This document shows, piece after piece, positions 30,329-38,973 of a stretch of 64,000 nt of DNA. The notes under the pieces are model-generated. The model saw nothing but the letters and a program-made list of their open reading frames with translations. It had not been told where the DNA came from and did not search any database. Origin of the DNA: JARFQH01 sp041299015 (lineage in GTDB: Bacteria > Desulfobacterota > Desulfobacteria > Desulfobacterales > SG8-13); the NCBI GenBank assembly GCA_041299015.1, contig JBFYWB010000084.1, positions 1 through 64,000 on the forward strand. The letters are read 5' to 3'. A program made the position numbers and the translations under genes. Numbering within the stretch: the first letter of the stretch is position 1; the number at the start of each line of letters is the position of its first letter.

Positions 30329-31993
30329 ATGGTCATGCCCGCAGACGATAATCCGACAAAAGAGGTCATGCTGGACAATCGCGACCCTGAAAAGGTTAAA
30401 GCCCAGTTGCTGGCCAAATACCCGCCCAAAGTGGCCCGAAAACGCACCAAGCAGATCGTGATCAACACGGTCGATCCTGACGGCAAGGTGCCGGTGATCA
30501 GCTCCAATGTCCGCACGGTGCCCGGCCTCATGGGGCAGCGCGGATGCTGCTATGCCGGCTGTAAAGGCGTTGTCCTGGGCCCCACGCGGGACATCATCAA
30601 CATCACTCACGGTCCCATTGGCTGCGGCTTTTACAGCTGGCTGACCCGCCGCAATCAGACCGACCCGGACAGCAGCGCCGACGGTCATAACTTCATGCCC
30701 TATTGCTTCTCCACGGACATGCAGGATGAAGAGATTATCTTCGGCGGCGAGAAGAAGCTCAAGCAGGCCATCCAGGAAGCCTACGACAATTTCAAACCCA
30801 AGGCCATCGCCGTATTTTCCACCTGTCCGGTGGGTCTCATCGGTGATGACGTCCACGCGGTCTGCCGTGAGATGAAGGCCAAACTGGGCATCAACATTTT
30901 CGGTTTCTCCTGCGAAGGGTACAAGGGCGTCAGCCAGAGCGCGGGTCACCACATCGCCAATAACGGCATCTTCAAACACGTGGTGGGCCTAGACGACACC
31001 ATCAAGGAGGGCAAGTACCGCATCAATCTGCTGGGCGAGTACAACATCGGTGGCGACGCTTTTGAAATAGAGCGGCTGTTCGAGCTTTGCGGCGTCACCC
31101 TCGTTGCTTCATACAGCGGTAACTCCAGCATCGATGCCTTCGCCAACTCCCACACCGCCGACCTGAATCTGATCATGTGCCACCGCTCCATCAACTACGT
31201 GGCCGAGATGATGCAGACCAAATTCGGCGTGCCCTGGATAAAGGTCAATTTCATCGGTGCGGCGGCCACGGCCAAATCCCTGCGTAAGATTGCCCAATAC
31301 TTCGACGAGAAAGAGCTTACGGACAGAGTGGAAGCGGTCATCGCCGAAGAGATGCCGGCCATCGAGGCCTCATGCGCTGCGGTGCGCCCCCGCACCGAAG
31401 GCAAGCGCGCCATGCTGTTCGTGGGCGGCTCCCGCGCCCATCACTACCAGGAGCTGTTTGTCGAATTGGGAATGAAGACGCTTTCCGCCGGCTATGAGTT
31501 CGGTCACCGCGACGATTATGAAGGCCGCAAGGTGCTGCAGGACGTCAAGGTGGATGCGGACAGCCGCAACATCGAAGAACTTGAAATCACTCCGGACCCG
31601 GAACGCTTCAATCCTCGGCTGAGCGACGCCAAAAAGAAGTCACTGGAGGCGAAGGGTCTGCGGTTCGGCGAATACGACGGCATGATGCCCGAAATGTCCG
31701 AAGGCTCCATGGTGATCGACGATCTGAGTCAGTATGAAACCGATCAGCTTATCAAAATATTTAAACCCGACATTTTCTGCGCCGGCATCAAGGAAAAATA
31801 TACCGTGCAAAAACACGGCATCCCCTTGAAGCAGTTGCACAACTACGACTACGGGGGACCCTATGCCGGTTTCAAGGGGGCCATCAATTTTTACAATGAG
31901 ATTGACCGCATGGTCAGCAGCCGGGTGTGGCGGTACATGCGTGCGCCCTGGCAGGAGCACCCCGAGCTGTCCGCCACCTATGCCTGGGAGTAG
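30329..31993 (+). CDS. nifD: nitrogenase molybdenum-iron protein alpha chain
   Basis: A 554-residue MoFe alpha subunit. P-cluster ligands are C73 (RGCCYAGCKG), C99 (HGPIGCGFYSW) and C166 (FSTCPVGLIGDD). FeMo-co ligands are C284 (LNLIMCHRSINYV) and H504 (KQLHNYDYGGPY). H207 in QSAGHH is the substrate-channel His. Compared with the Azotobacter form it carries an insertion of roughly 50 residues (about 395-455), the mark of clostridial/methanogen-type NifD. GGAG precedes the ATG. All ligands are present, so it should be active as a molybdenum enzyme. It is followed by nifK; no vnf/anf delta subunit gene is present. Confidence 0.97.
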   Translation: MVMPADDNPTKEVMLDNRDPEKVKAQLLAKYPPKVARKRTKQIVINTVDPDGKVPVISSNVRTVPGLMGQRGCCYAGCKGVVLGPTRDIINITHGPIGCGFYSWLTRRNQTDPDSSADGHNFMPYCFSTDMQDEEIIFGGEKKLKQAIQEAYDNFKPKAIAVFSTCPVGLIGDDVHAVCREMKAKLGINIFGFSCEGYKGVSQSAGHHIANNGIFKHVVGLDDTIKEGKYRINLLGEYNIGGDAFEIERLFELCGVTLVASYSGNSSIDAFANSHTADLNLIMCHRSINYVAEMMQTKFGVPWIKVNFIGAAATAKSLRKIAQYFDEKELTDRVEAVIAEEMPAIEASCAAVRPRTEGKRAMLFVGGSRAHHYQELFVELGMKTLSAGYEFGHRDDYEGRKVLQDVKVDADSRNIEELEITPDPERFNPRLSDAKKKSLEAKGLRFGEYDGMMPEMSEGSMVIDDLSQYETDQLIKIFKPDIFCAGIKEKYTVQKHGIPLKQLHNYDYGGPYAGFKGAINFYNEIDRMVSSRVWRYMRAPWQEHPELSATYAWE

Positions 31994-32066
31994 TGGATGG
32001 AACCATCCAGCGTTGCCCGTCGTCGATAATCTCTACACCGAACGAATGCAGGAGACAAAAAAACAA

Positions 32067-33446
32067 ATGTTACTAAGACATACCCCCACCGAAATCAAGG
32101 AACGCAGCGCCCTGACCGTCAATCCGGCCAAAACCTGCCAGCCCATCGGGGCCATGTACGCAGCCCTGGGTGTCCACGGTTGCCTGCCCCACAGCCATGG
32201 CTCCCAGGGCTGCTACGCCTACCATCGCAGCGCCCTGACCCGCCATTTCAAGGAGCCGGTGGTAGCTGCCACCAGCGCCTTCACAGAAGGGGCTTCGGTG
32301 TTCGGCGGCCAGGCCAACCTGGTGCAAGCGATCGACAACATCTTCGCAGTGTACAACCCCCAGGTGATTGCCGTGCACACCACTTGCCTGTCGGAAACCA
32401 TTGGTGACGACGTTCCGCAGATCGTCGCCAAGGCCAAGGCGGACGGCAAGGTGCCCGAGGGAAAATTCGTCTTTCATGCCAACACGCCCAGCTACGTGGG
32501 GTCCCACGTCACCGGGTTCGCCAGCATGACCAAGGCCATGGTGGATTACTTTGCCGAATCCAACGGTCACAAAGAAAAAACGATCAACCTGATCCCCGGC
32601 TACGTGGAACCGTCGGACATGACTGAAATCAGGCGCATCGCCGACCTCATGGGTATTGCGACCATTATGTTCCCGGACACCTCCAGGGTGCTCAACGGAC
32701 CACTGACCGGCAAATACAAGATGTTTCCCGAGGGCGGTGTCACCATCGATGAGCTGAAGAAAAGCGGCAGCAGTGCAGGCACCATCGCTCTCGGCCGGAT
32801 CGCCTCCATGCCGGCGGCCCGTGCGCTAGACGCCAAGTGCAAGGTGCCCTGTGAAATCCTGGGCCTGCCGTTGGGGCTGCACGGCACCGACACCTACGTG
32901 GACACCCTGCGCCGCATGGCCGGCGTGAGCGTTCCCGATGCGCTGAACCTGGAGCGCGGCCAGCTGGTGGACGCGATATCCGACTGGCACCAGTACCTGT
33001 ACGGCAAGCGTATGGCCATTGTCGGCGACCCGGACCAGGTCCTGGCCCTGACCCGCTTTCTGGTTTCGCTGGACATGCGGCCGGTGCACATCGTCACCGG
33101 CAGCAAGGCCGGCAAGAAGTATGAGAAATCCCTGCGGGAAGCCGTGTCCGAAATCCCCGAAGCGGTGAATATCAAAGTGCCCGGCGACATGCTGCTCTTC
33201 CACCAGTGGGTAAAGAACGACCCGGTGGACCTGATCATCGGCAACACTTACGCCAAATATATCGCCAAGGATGAAGACCTACCGCTGGTTCGCCACGGTT
33301 TTCCCATCTACGACCGCTTGGGTCACAGCTACTTCTCCACCATGGGTTACCGCGGCGCACTGCGCCTGCTGGAAAAACTGCTGGATGCCATTTTAGACCG
33401 CAAGGACCGCGATGCCGACGATATCACCATGGAACTGGTGATGTAA
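32067..33446 (+). CDS. nifK: nitrogenase molybdenum-iron protein beta chain
   Basis: A 459-residue MoFe beta subunit of the short type, lacking the extended N-terminus of Azotobacter NifK, which fits the longer NifD. P-cluster ligands are C24 (NPAKTCQPIGAMYAALG), C49 (GSQGCYAYHR) and C107 (TTCLSETIGDD). The start MLLRHTPTEIKERSAL is the usual beginning of short NifK proteins; AGGAG lies 12 bases before this ATG and 7 codons earlier there is another ATG too close to that site. The gene starts 73 bases after nifD. A spacer of low-complexity repeats follows before nifE. NifK pairs with NifD in an alpha2-beta2 enzyme. Confidence 0.96.
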   Translation: MLLRHTPTEIKERSALTVNPAKTCQPIGAMYAALGVHGCLPHSHGSQGCYAYHRSALTRHFKEPVVAATSAFTEGASVFGGQANLVQAIDNIFAVYNPQVIAVHTTCLSETIGDDVPQIVAKAKADGKVPEGKFVFHANTPSYVGSHVTGFASMTKAMVDYFAESNGHKEKTINLIPGYVEPSDMTEIRRIADLMGIATIMFPDTSRVLNGPLTGKYKMFPEGGVTIDELKKSGSSAGTIALGRIASMPAARALDAKCKVPCEILGLPLGLHGTDTYVDTLRRMAGVSVPDALNLERGQLVDAISDWHQYLYGKRMAIVGDPDQVLALTRFLVSLDMRPVHIVTGSKAGKKYEKSLREAVSEIPEAVNIKVPGDMLLFHQWVKNDPVDLIIGNTYAKYIAKDEDLPLVRHGFPIYDRLGHSYFSTMGYRGALRLLEKLLDAILDRKDRDADDITMELVM

Positions 33447-33458
33447 GCCTCAGAGCGG

Positions 33459-33481
33459 ACGACAGAGGACAGAAGACAGAT
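33459..33481 (+). repeat. short degenerate GACAGA-type tandem repeat
   Basis: The nifK-nifE spacer holds GACGACAGAGGACAGAAGAC and one further CAGA, about three units of a roughly 7-base repeat. It has no coding or hairpin potential. It looks like spacer filler of a type common in these genomes and does not resemble a CRISPR array. Confidence 0.4.
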
Positions 33482-33538
33482 TTCGGACCCCGGACGTTTA
33501 CACCCTGACCGCAGTAAACGAAACACAGGAGAAAAACC

Positions 33539-34924
33539 ATGCCCTCGATCCCCATCCTGAAAGAACGCCGGTCCCAGATCCACCGCAAGGGCAGCGAGCC
33601 TTTCGAAATGACCTGCGGCAAGCACAGCCTGGCCGGTTCGGTAAGCCAGCGGGCCTGCGTGTTCTGCGGTTCACGCGTGGTGCTGTATCCCATCGCCGAT
33701 GCCCTGCACCTGATCCATGGACCTATCGGCTGCGCGGCATACACCTGGGATATTCGCGGGGCCCTTTCTTCCGGGCCTGAACTGCACCGGATGAGTTTCT
33801 CCACCGACCTGCGTGAAAGGGATGTCATTTTCGGCGGAGAGAAAAAACTGGCCGCCGCCTTGGGCGAACTGATTGACACCTACCAGCCCAAGGCCGCCTT
33901 CGTTTACTCTACCTGCATCGTCGGCATCATCGGCGACGATGTGGCCGCCGTCTGCCGGAAAGTGGAAGAAGAGAAGGGAATTCCGGTGCTGCCGGTTCAT
34001 TCGGAAGGGTTCAAGGGAACCAAGAAAGACGGCTACAAAGCCGCCTGCGACGCCCTGTTCAAACTGGTGGGCACCGGCAGCACGGCCGATGTCTCACCGA
34101 TCAGCATCAACATCCTGGGCGAGTTCAACATCGGCGGGGAAGCCTGGTTGATCAAGAAATACTACGAGCAGATGGGTGTCCGGGTGGTCTCCGTTATGAC
34201 CGGGGACGGCCGTGTGGACCAGGTGCGCCGCAGCCACGCCGCCGCCCTCAACGTGGTGCAGTGCTCCGGAGCCCTGACCTATCTGGCCGACATGATGAAG
34301 GAGGCCTACGGCATTCCTTACATCCGTGCCTCCTATTTCGGCATCGACGACGTGGCCAAGGCATTATACGACGTGGCCGATCATTTCAGCGCCTATCCGG
34401 AGATTAAGGACCGCACCCGCGACATCGTTCGCAACGAGGTGGAAGCGATCATGCCCGAGCTCAACCTTATCAAGGCCGATCTCTCCGGCAAGCGGGCGGC
34501 CATCTATGTGGGCGGGGCCTTCAAGGCGTTCTCCCTGATCAGGGCCCTGCGCTACCTGGGGATGAAGGTGGTGCTGGTAGGCTCCCAGACCGGCAACCAA
34601 GGCGATTATGCCACCTTGCGGGAGATGTGCGATGACGGCACGATCATTTTAGATGATGCCAACCCACTGGAATTGTCCAAATATATCATCGAAAAGCAGG
34701 CCGACCTGTTCATCGGCGGCGTCAAAGAGCGTCCCATCGCCTTCAAAATGGGTATCGGCTTTTGTGACCATAACCACGAACGCAAGATACCTCTGGCCGG
34801 TTTCGCCGGCATGCTGCAGTTCGCCCGCGAGGTGCACACCTCGGTCACCAGTCCGGTGTGGCAGTTTGTGCCTGCCCGCACGGCGGCATGCCATAAGCTG
34901 TCTCAAAAAGAGGAGACCCCATGA
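33539..34924 (+). CDS. nifE: nitrogenase FeMo-cofactor scaffold protein NifE
   Basis: A 461-residue NifD-like scaffold subunit on which NifB cofactor is converted to FeMo-co. Cysteines corresponding to cluster ligands are C40/C43 (RACVFCGSR), C65 (HGPIGCAAYTW) and C126 (YSTCIVGIIGDD). The segment LNVVQCSGALTYLADMM is in the place of the NifD cofactor Cys, and GFCDHNHERKIPLAGFAGM lies where NifD has its cofactor His. GGAG precedes the ATG. Its stop codon overlaps the nifN start by four bases, fitting equimolar NifE2N2 assembly. The order nifD-K-E-N is conserved in the group. The assignment against NifD is clear from length and from position. Confidence 0.95.
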   Translation: MPSIPILKERRSQIHRKGSEPFEMTCGKHSLAGSVSQRACVFCGSRVVLYPIADALHLIHGPIGCAAYTWDIRGALSSGPELHRMSFSTDLRERDVIFGGEKKLAAALGELIDTYQPKAAFVYSTCIVGIIGDDVAAVCRKVEEEKGIPVLPVHSEGFKGTKKDGYKAACDALFKLVGTGSTADVSPISINILGEFNIGGEAWLIKKYYEQMGVRVVSVMTGDGRVDQVRRSHAAALNVVQCSGALTYLADMMKEAYGIPYIRASYFGIDDVAKALYDVADHFSAYPEIKDRTRDIVRNEVEAIMPELNLIKADLSGKRAAIYVGGAFKAFSLIRALRYLGMKVVLVGSQTGNQGDYATLREMCDDGTIILDDANPLELSKYIIEKQADLFIGGVKERPIAFKMGIGFCDHNHERKIPLAGFAGMLQFAREVHTSVTSPVWQFVPARTAACHKLSQKEETP

Positions 34925-36294
34925 AAACCGCCGTTCGAAAAGATAATTTCAGCGCCACCCAGAATGCCTGCAACCTGTGTGCGCCGCTAGGTGCGGCCCT
35001 CGTTTTCAAGGGGATTGCCAGTGCCGTGCCCCTGTTGCATGGTTCCCAAGGCTGCTCCACCTATATCCGCAGATATATGATCAGCCATTTCAAGGAACCG
35101 CTGGACATCGCCTGTTCGAATTTTGCCGAAGATACGGCCATCTTCGGTGGCGGGGCCAACCTGAAACTGGCCATCGACAACATCCGCCGCCAGTATAGTC
35201 CCGATCTGATCGGGGTGGCCACTACCTGCCTGTCGGAAACCATCGGCGACGACGTGTCCATGTTCATCAAAGCCTATCAAAATGGCTGCCGGGACGAAGC
35301 ATTGCCGGCGCTGGTGCACGTCTCAACACCCAGCTACCAGGGGACCCACATGCAGGGGTTTCACGGTGCCGTACGCGCTCTGGTTGTCGCCCTGGCTGAA
35401 TCCATGGCACCCGGCGAACGACCGTCGGTAAACCTGTTCCCCGGCATGGTGTCGCCGGCGGACCTGCGCCACCTGAAAGCGATCCTGGATGCCTTTCAAC
35501 TGGACGGCGTCCTGGTGCCCGATTACAGCGATACCCTCAATGGTCCCTTGTGGACCGAATACCAGAGCATTCCGGAAGGCGGTACCAGCGTGGAGGGGCT
35601 GCGCCGCACAGGGGGTGCCGTCGCCAGCATCGAGTGCGGTCTGGTGCTGGCCGTAGAAAAAGAGACCGCTGGCACCTGGCTGCAGACGCATTTCGGCGTG
35701 CCGCTGCATCGCTTGGGTCTTCCCATCGGCATCCGGCAATCCGACCAATTCTTCGAATCGCTTTCCGTGATCAGCGGCCGTCAGATTCCGGAAAAATATG
35801 CCGCCCAGCGCGGCCGCCTGCTGGATGCCATGGTCGACGGTCACAAACACCTCAACGGGGTGCACGCCGCCCTGTTCGGCGAAGAAGACCTGGTGGCCGG
35901 GCTGGCCGCTTTCTGCGGGGAACTGGGCATCATCCCCGTCCTGTGCGCCACCGGCGGGGGCAACGGGCGCTTTGCGCAAACCGTTCAGCGCGTGGTGCCG
36001 GAACGCTACCATTCCCGGATGCAGATCCTGGAAGACGCGGATTTCGTCACTATCGAAAAGGCCCTCGAGAATATCGGTGTGGATCTGCTTATCGGTCACA
36101 GCAAGGGCTACACCATGTCTCGACGGCTGAAACGGCCCTTGATCCGGGTAGGGTTCCCCGTGCACGACCGCGTCGATGGCAGCCGTCTGCTGCACCTGGG
36201 TTATCGCGGCGCCCAGCAACTGTTCGATAGGATTGCCAACACATTGATTGAAGTGAAACAGAATCGGTCCGATGTCGGCTACACTTACATGTAA
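34921..36294 (+). CDS. nifN: nitrogenase FeMo-cofactor scaffold protein NifN
   Basis: A 457-residue NifK-like scaffold subunit, partner of NifE. Near the N-terminus NACNLCAPLGAALVFKG (C17, C20) and HGSQGCSTYIRRYMISHF (C44) mirror the NifK P-cluster region. ATTCLSETIGDDVSMF near residue 99 retains the third Cys region, and the C-terminal half has LGLPIGIRQSDQFFE and VGFPVHDRVDGSRLLHLGYRGAQQL. The start overlaps the nifE stop (ATGA), so translation is coupled. It is not fused to NifB or NifX. The following 95-base gap, rich in AAC/AAG-type filler, separates it from nifB. Confidence 0.95.
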   Translation: MKTAVRKDNFSATQNACNLCAPLGAALVFKGIASAVPLLHGSQGCSTYIRRYMISHFKEPLDIACSNFAEDTAIFGGGANLKLAIDNIRRQYSPDLIGVATTCLSETIGDDVSMFIKAYQNGCRDEALPALVHVSTPSYQGTHMQGFHGAVRALVVALAESMAPGERPSVNLFPGMVSPADLRHLKAILDAFQLDGVLVPDYSDTLNGPLWTEYQSIPEGGTSVEGLRRTGGAVASIECGLVLAVEKETAGTWLQTHFGVPLHRLGLPIGIRQSDQFFESLSVISGRQIPEKYAAQRGRLLDAMVDGHKHLNGVHAALFGEEDLVAGLAAFCGELGIIPVLCATGGGNGRFAQTVQRVVPERYHSRMQILEDADFVTIEKALENIGVDLLIGHSKGYTMSRRLKRPLIRVGFPVHDRVDGSRLLHLGYRGAQQLFDRIANTLIEVKQNRSDVGYTYM

Positions 36295-36389
36295 TGCCGC
36301 TCATGAAGCGATATGCAGAAAACTGAATAGCCACCGAGAAACCGGAAGCCAAGAACCAAGAACGTGAAACGGAAAACCAGGAACCAACC

Positions 36390-37664
36390 ATGAATTTAGA
36401 CAACCATCCCTGCTTCAATCCCAGCGCCTGCACTTCCTTCGGAAGAGTCCACCTGCCGGTGGCCCCCCGATGCAACATCCAGTGCAAATTCTGCAACCGC
36501 AAATTCGACTGCGTCAACGAAACGCGCCCCGGGGTTACCAGCGCCGTGCTCTCTCCGGGCCAGGCCATGGTCTATTTAGAAGAGGTGTTTGCCCAAAAGG
36601 GAAATATCTCCGTGGTGGGCATCGCCGGCCCGGGAGATCCGTTTGCCAATCCCGAAGAAACCCTGGAAACCCTTTCCCGCGTGCGATCCCGGTATCCGGA
36701 GGTCATGCTGTGCGTGGCCACCAATGGTCTCAACCTGGCCCTCTATCTCGATCAGCTCGAACGGCTGAAAGTGAGTCATATCACCGTGACGGTCAATGCC
36801 ATAGATCCGGTCATCGGGGCGCGGATTTACTCCTGGATGCGCGTGGGCAAACGGGTGGTGCGCGCTGAGGAAGGGGCGGCAGTTCTTTTGGAGCGGCAGT
36901 TGGAGGCGATCAAAGGTCTCAAGGAGCGAGGCATCGTGGTCAAGGTCAATAGCATCATCCTGCCCGGTATCAATGAGGGCCATATCGAGGCCGTGGCGCG
37001 CCGCGTGGCCGACCTGGGAGTGGACCTGTTCAACGCCATGCCCTACTACCCAAATTCCGGCTCCGAGTTCGAGCATCTGACCGAACCAAACAAGACGTCC
37101 GTCGAAACGATCCGTCAACAAGCGGGCGTGCATGTCAAACAGATGCGTCATTGCACGCGCTGCCGTGCCGACGCGGTCGGTCTTCTGGGAGAAGCCCCTG
37201 ATGAGGGGTTGATGAACACTCTCTCCGCCTGCAAGCGGCTGGAAGTGAACACACCCCGGCTCGGCCGGGTATCGCCGCGCCCCTGCGTGGCCGTGGCCAG
37301 CATGGAAGGGGTGCTGGTCAACCAACATCTGGGAGAAGCCGAAAAGCTCCTGGTGTATGGTGAGAAGGAAGGTCGGGTCCAACTGCTGGAGGCCCGTGCT
37401 ATGCCGGCTCAAGGCGGCGGCAGGCAACGCTGGCAGGCGATGGCCAAAACGTTGTCGGACTGCAGCACGCTTCTGGTCAGCGGGGTGGGGGCCAACCCGC
37501 TGAAGGTGCTTTCGGCGGCCGGTATCGAAGTGTTGGAGATCGAAGGGCTCATCGAAGAAGCCGTGCGGGCTGTTTTTGCCGGTGAGACGCTGAATCACAT
37601 GGTCAAACGTACCCTCACGGCCTGCAGGGCGTCGTGCGGGGGCACCGGCATGGGCTGTGGATAG
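36390..37664 (+). CDS. nifB: radical SAM FeMo-cofactor maturase NifB with C-terminal NifX-like domain
   Basis: A 424-residue protein that builds the carbide-containing NifB cofactor from two [4Fe-4S] units. The radical SAM cysteines C28, C32 and C35 are in CNIQCKFC. GIAGPGDPFANPEE near residue 78 is the SAM-binding GGE-like segment, and HCTRCRADAVGLLGE near 253 has further cluster cysteines. Residues 305-424 form the NifX/NafY-type domain (VAVASMEGVLVNQHLGEAEKL). The protein ends in a Cys/Gly-rich tail (CRASCGGTGMGCG) that may hold a metal. The fused NifX domain can carry the cofactor to NifEN, and no separate nifX is present, so this domain probably covers that job. Confidence 0.96.
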   Translation: MNLDNHPCFNPSACTSFGRVHLPVAPRCNIQCKFCNRKFDCVNETRPGVTSAVLSPGQAMVYLEEVFAQKGNISVVGIAGPGDPFANPEETLETLSRVRSRYPEVMLCVATNGLNLALYLDQLERLKVSHITVTVNAIDPVIGARIYSWMRVGKRVVRAEEGAAVLLERQLEAIKGLKERGIVVKVNSIILPGINEGHIEAVARRVADLGVDLFNAMPYYPNSGSEFEHLTEPNKTSVETIRQQAGVHVKQMRHCTRCRADAVGLLGEAPDEGLMNTLSACKRLEVNTPRLGRVSPRPCVAVASMEGVLVNQHLGEAEKLLVYGEKEGRVQLLEARAMPAQGGGRQRWQAMAKTLSDCSTLLVSGVGANPLKVLSAAGIEVLEIEGLIEEAVRAVFAGETLNHMVKRTLTACRASCGGTGMGCG

Positions 37665-37668
37665 AACG

Positions 37669-37700
37669 GGGAATTAAGGGATTCGGGAATTGAGGGATTG
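37669..37700 (+). repeat. 16-bp tandem repeat GGGAATTRAGGGATTS x2
   Basis: Two adjacent 16-base units, GGGAATTAAGGGATTC and GGGAATTGAGGGATTG, match at 14 of 16 positions just after nifB. No coding or terminator function is evident. It is filler like the other nif spacers. Confidence 0.5.
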
Positions 37701-37783
37701 AAATTATAAAGAAGAGGTGCGGCAGGGTTTATCCTAATTCTGAATGGCGGCCTTGACACCAAAATCAAAGAGGAGTGCTACAA

Positions 37784-38089
37784 ATGGAAAAACCGGAACA
37801 TCATATTTTCGTCTGTGCCAGTTTTCGTGCCGACGGCAACCCCAAGGGCGTCTGCCGTAAAAAAGGGTCGGTGGCGCTTTTGCCTTACATTGAAAACGAG
37901 ATTCTCGACCGTGGTCTGAACGCCCAGATCACCAGCACCGGCTGCATGAAGGCCTGCGACTTCGGCCCCGTGATGGTTATCCAGCCCAAGGGACTCTGGT
38001 ACGGCAATGTGGATAGCGAAGATGCCGTGAATGCAATCCTGGACGCCCTGGAGGATGGGGAAGTTATCGAAAATCGCCTGATCACATAG
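37784..38089 (+). CDS. [2Fe-2S] thioredoxin-like ferredoxin of the nif cluster
   Basis: A 101-residue protein of the thioredoxin-like [2Fe-2S] ferredoxin group (Shethna type). Cluster ligands are C12 in FVCASFRADGNPKGVCRKKG with a second Cys 12 residues on, and the late pair in STGCMKACDFGPVM near residue 56 (C-x3-C). Such ferredoxins are common in nif clusters and may carry electrons for nitrogenase or for cofactor assembly. AGGAG lies 8 bases before the ATG at 37784; a GTG 9 bases earlier overlaps the site and is rejected. It follows nifB and is probably the last intact gene of the operon. Confidence 0.9.
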   Translation: MEKPEHHIFVCASFRADGNPKGVCRKKGSVALLPYIENEILDRGLNAQITSTGCMKACDFGPVMVIQPKGLWYGNVDSEDAVNAILDALEDGEVIENRLIT

Positions 38090-38142
38090 CGGACGTCTAT
38101 CCCGCAGGACAGCGGAAAAAGAAAGATATAAGGAAGACCACC

Positions 38143-38305
38143 ATGCAGATTCAATTGGTGGCTCTGCTCAAAGAAAAAGGGAATCAGCCTGCCGTCTGCT
38201 GAAGCCGTGAAGCTGCGGGCTCGGATTCATGAAGTCGCCCGCCCCAAAAAAGCCGCCCTCACGAAAGCCGAAGTGCTCGATCTCTACAATCGGAGGGCGA
38301 GATAA
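38143..38305 (+). pseudogene. frameshifted small gene after the nif ferredoxin
   Basis: From ATG 38143, with AAGGAAG upstream, the frame reads MQIQLVALLKEKG and soon stops at TGA 38200. In the next frame, beginning at the same point (ATC at 38183), it continues as ISLPSAEAVKLRARIHEV and on to ARPKKAALTKAEVLDLYNRR and a TAA at 38303. Dropping one A after the AAAAAGGG run gives one continuous basic protein of about 53 residues. I do not recognise the family. It could be a damaged gene, a sequence error in the A/G run, or a site of +1 frameshifting. Confidence 0.55.
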
Positions 38306-38311
38306 CCGGTC

Positions 38312-38626
38312 TTATTTCTTGACGATCTGCGTTTCGATCTGGTCGGCCAAATTCAGGGCGGCATTCATGGCGTCGTTGACCTTGAACAGCATCACTTTCA
38401 GCGTTTTCAGCGATGCCGGCGTCGCCACGATCTTTTCCTTGCCGGCAAGCAAACTTTGGAGTCCCGCGGCGCGTTCGGCCAATCCGTTCAGGTTCGAGGC
38501 AAAGGCGCCGATTTCCTCAGCCCATTTTTTCCGTTCTTCTTCCGGGAAAACGACCCGATTGTTCCCCATGCCTTCTTCAAGAATATCGATGCCATAATCC
38601 TCTGCGTCTGCAATGATTTCGTACAT
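38312..38626 (-). CDS. hypothetical helical protein next to nif cluster
   Basis: A 104-residue protein that I do not recognise. It starts MYEIIADAEDYGIDILEEGM and is predicted to be mainly helical, with long amphipathic stretches (KKWAEEIGAFASNLNGLAER, LKVMLFKVNDAMNAALNLAD) that could form a coiled coil. It has no cysteines, signal peptide or membrane segment and is acidic at the N-terminus and basic at the end. GAGGAAGG lies 10 bases before the ATG. It is convergent with the nif operon; its stop lies 6 bases from the frameshifted small gene. Codon use matches real genes of the window. The link to nitrogen fixation is positional only. Confidence 0.7.
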   Translation of the reverse strand: MYEIIADAEDYGIDILEEGMGNNRVVFPEEERKKWAEEIGAFASNLNGLAERAAGLQSLLAGKEKIVATPASLKTLKVMLFKVNDAMNAALNLADQIETQIVKK

Positions 38627-38973
38627 GGTTAATTGTCCTTCCTCAAATTGATCTTTTTCATTTTTATCTGAATTTATCTGGTCCCATCTATCCAGACAAG
38701 TGTTTTTTATCCTCAGAGGTCGGTATTATTCGAAATTCCGCATGTCCTTTCGTATTCAGGATGGGGCCGGTCGGGGTCATTTGACATTTATGGGCAAATG
38801 CGGAGCGTTGCTAATTTAAACCTCACAATGGTATAATATTTATTTCGTTTTAATTGTCGACAATCGGTGGGTTTTTCGCGACCTCAAGCGGCTCAAGAAT
38901 ATCCATATTTTCACCCGGTAGTGATTTTGTTTGTGATAATACCATTGCACCTGTGAACACGAGAGGGAAAAAC
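38627..38973. other. AT-rich divergent region with candidate promoter for the LOG-family gene
   Basis: A 347-base region between two divergent genes, AT-rich like the region before nifA. The best plus-strand promoter is TTGCTA (38808-38813), 18 bases, TATAAT (38832-38837). A perfect TTGACA at 38781 lacks a partner. No gene or regulatory RNA was recognised. Confidence 0.5.
38808..38837 (+). promoter_or_regulatory. sigma-70 promoter candidate for LOG-family gene
   Basis: TTGCTA and a perfect TATAAT box spaced by 18 bases. It would give a leader of about 130 bases. The -10 box is strong; the -35 box matches four of six positions. Confidence 0.5.

Noticed and set aside
30044..30979. 311-codon minus-strand open frame across nifI2 and nifD
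   Set aside because: Spans two secure genes, has no recognisable domain and no start signal.
30329..33446. nifDK as an alternative (vanadium or iron-only) nitrogenase
   Set aside because: No delta-subunit gene lies between the two structural genes, nifE, nifN and nifB are in the same operon, and ligand contexts are those of NifD and NifK.
33459..33481. Short repeats in the nif operon as a possible CRISPR remnant
   Set aside because: Units are only about 7 bases, there are no spacers, and no cas genes are in the window.
36576..37598. 340-codon minus-strand open frame opposite nifB
   Set aside because: It is the antisense of a gene with intact radical SAM motifs and has low-quality composition, so it is a shadow.
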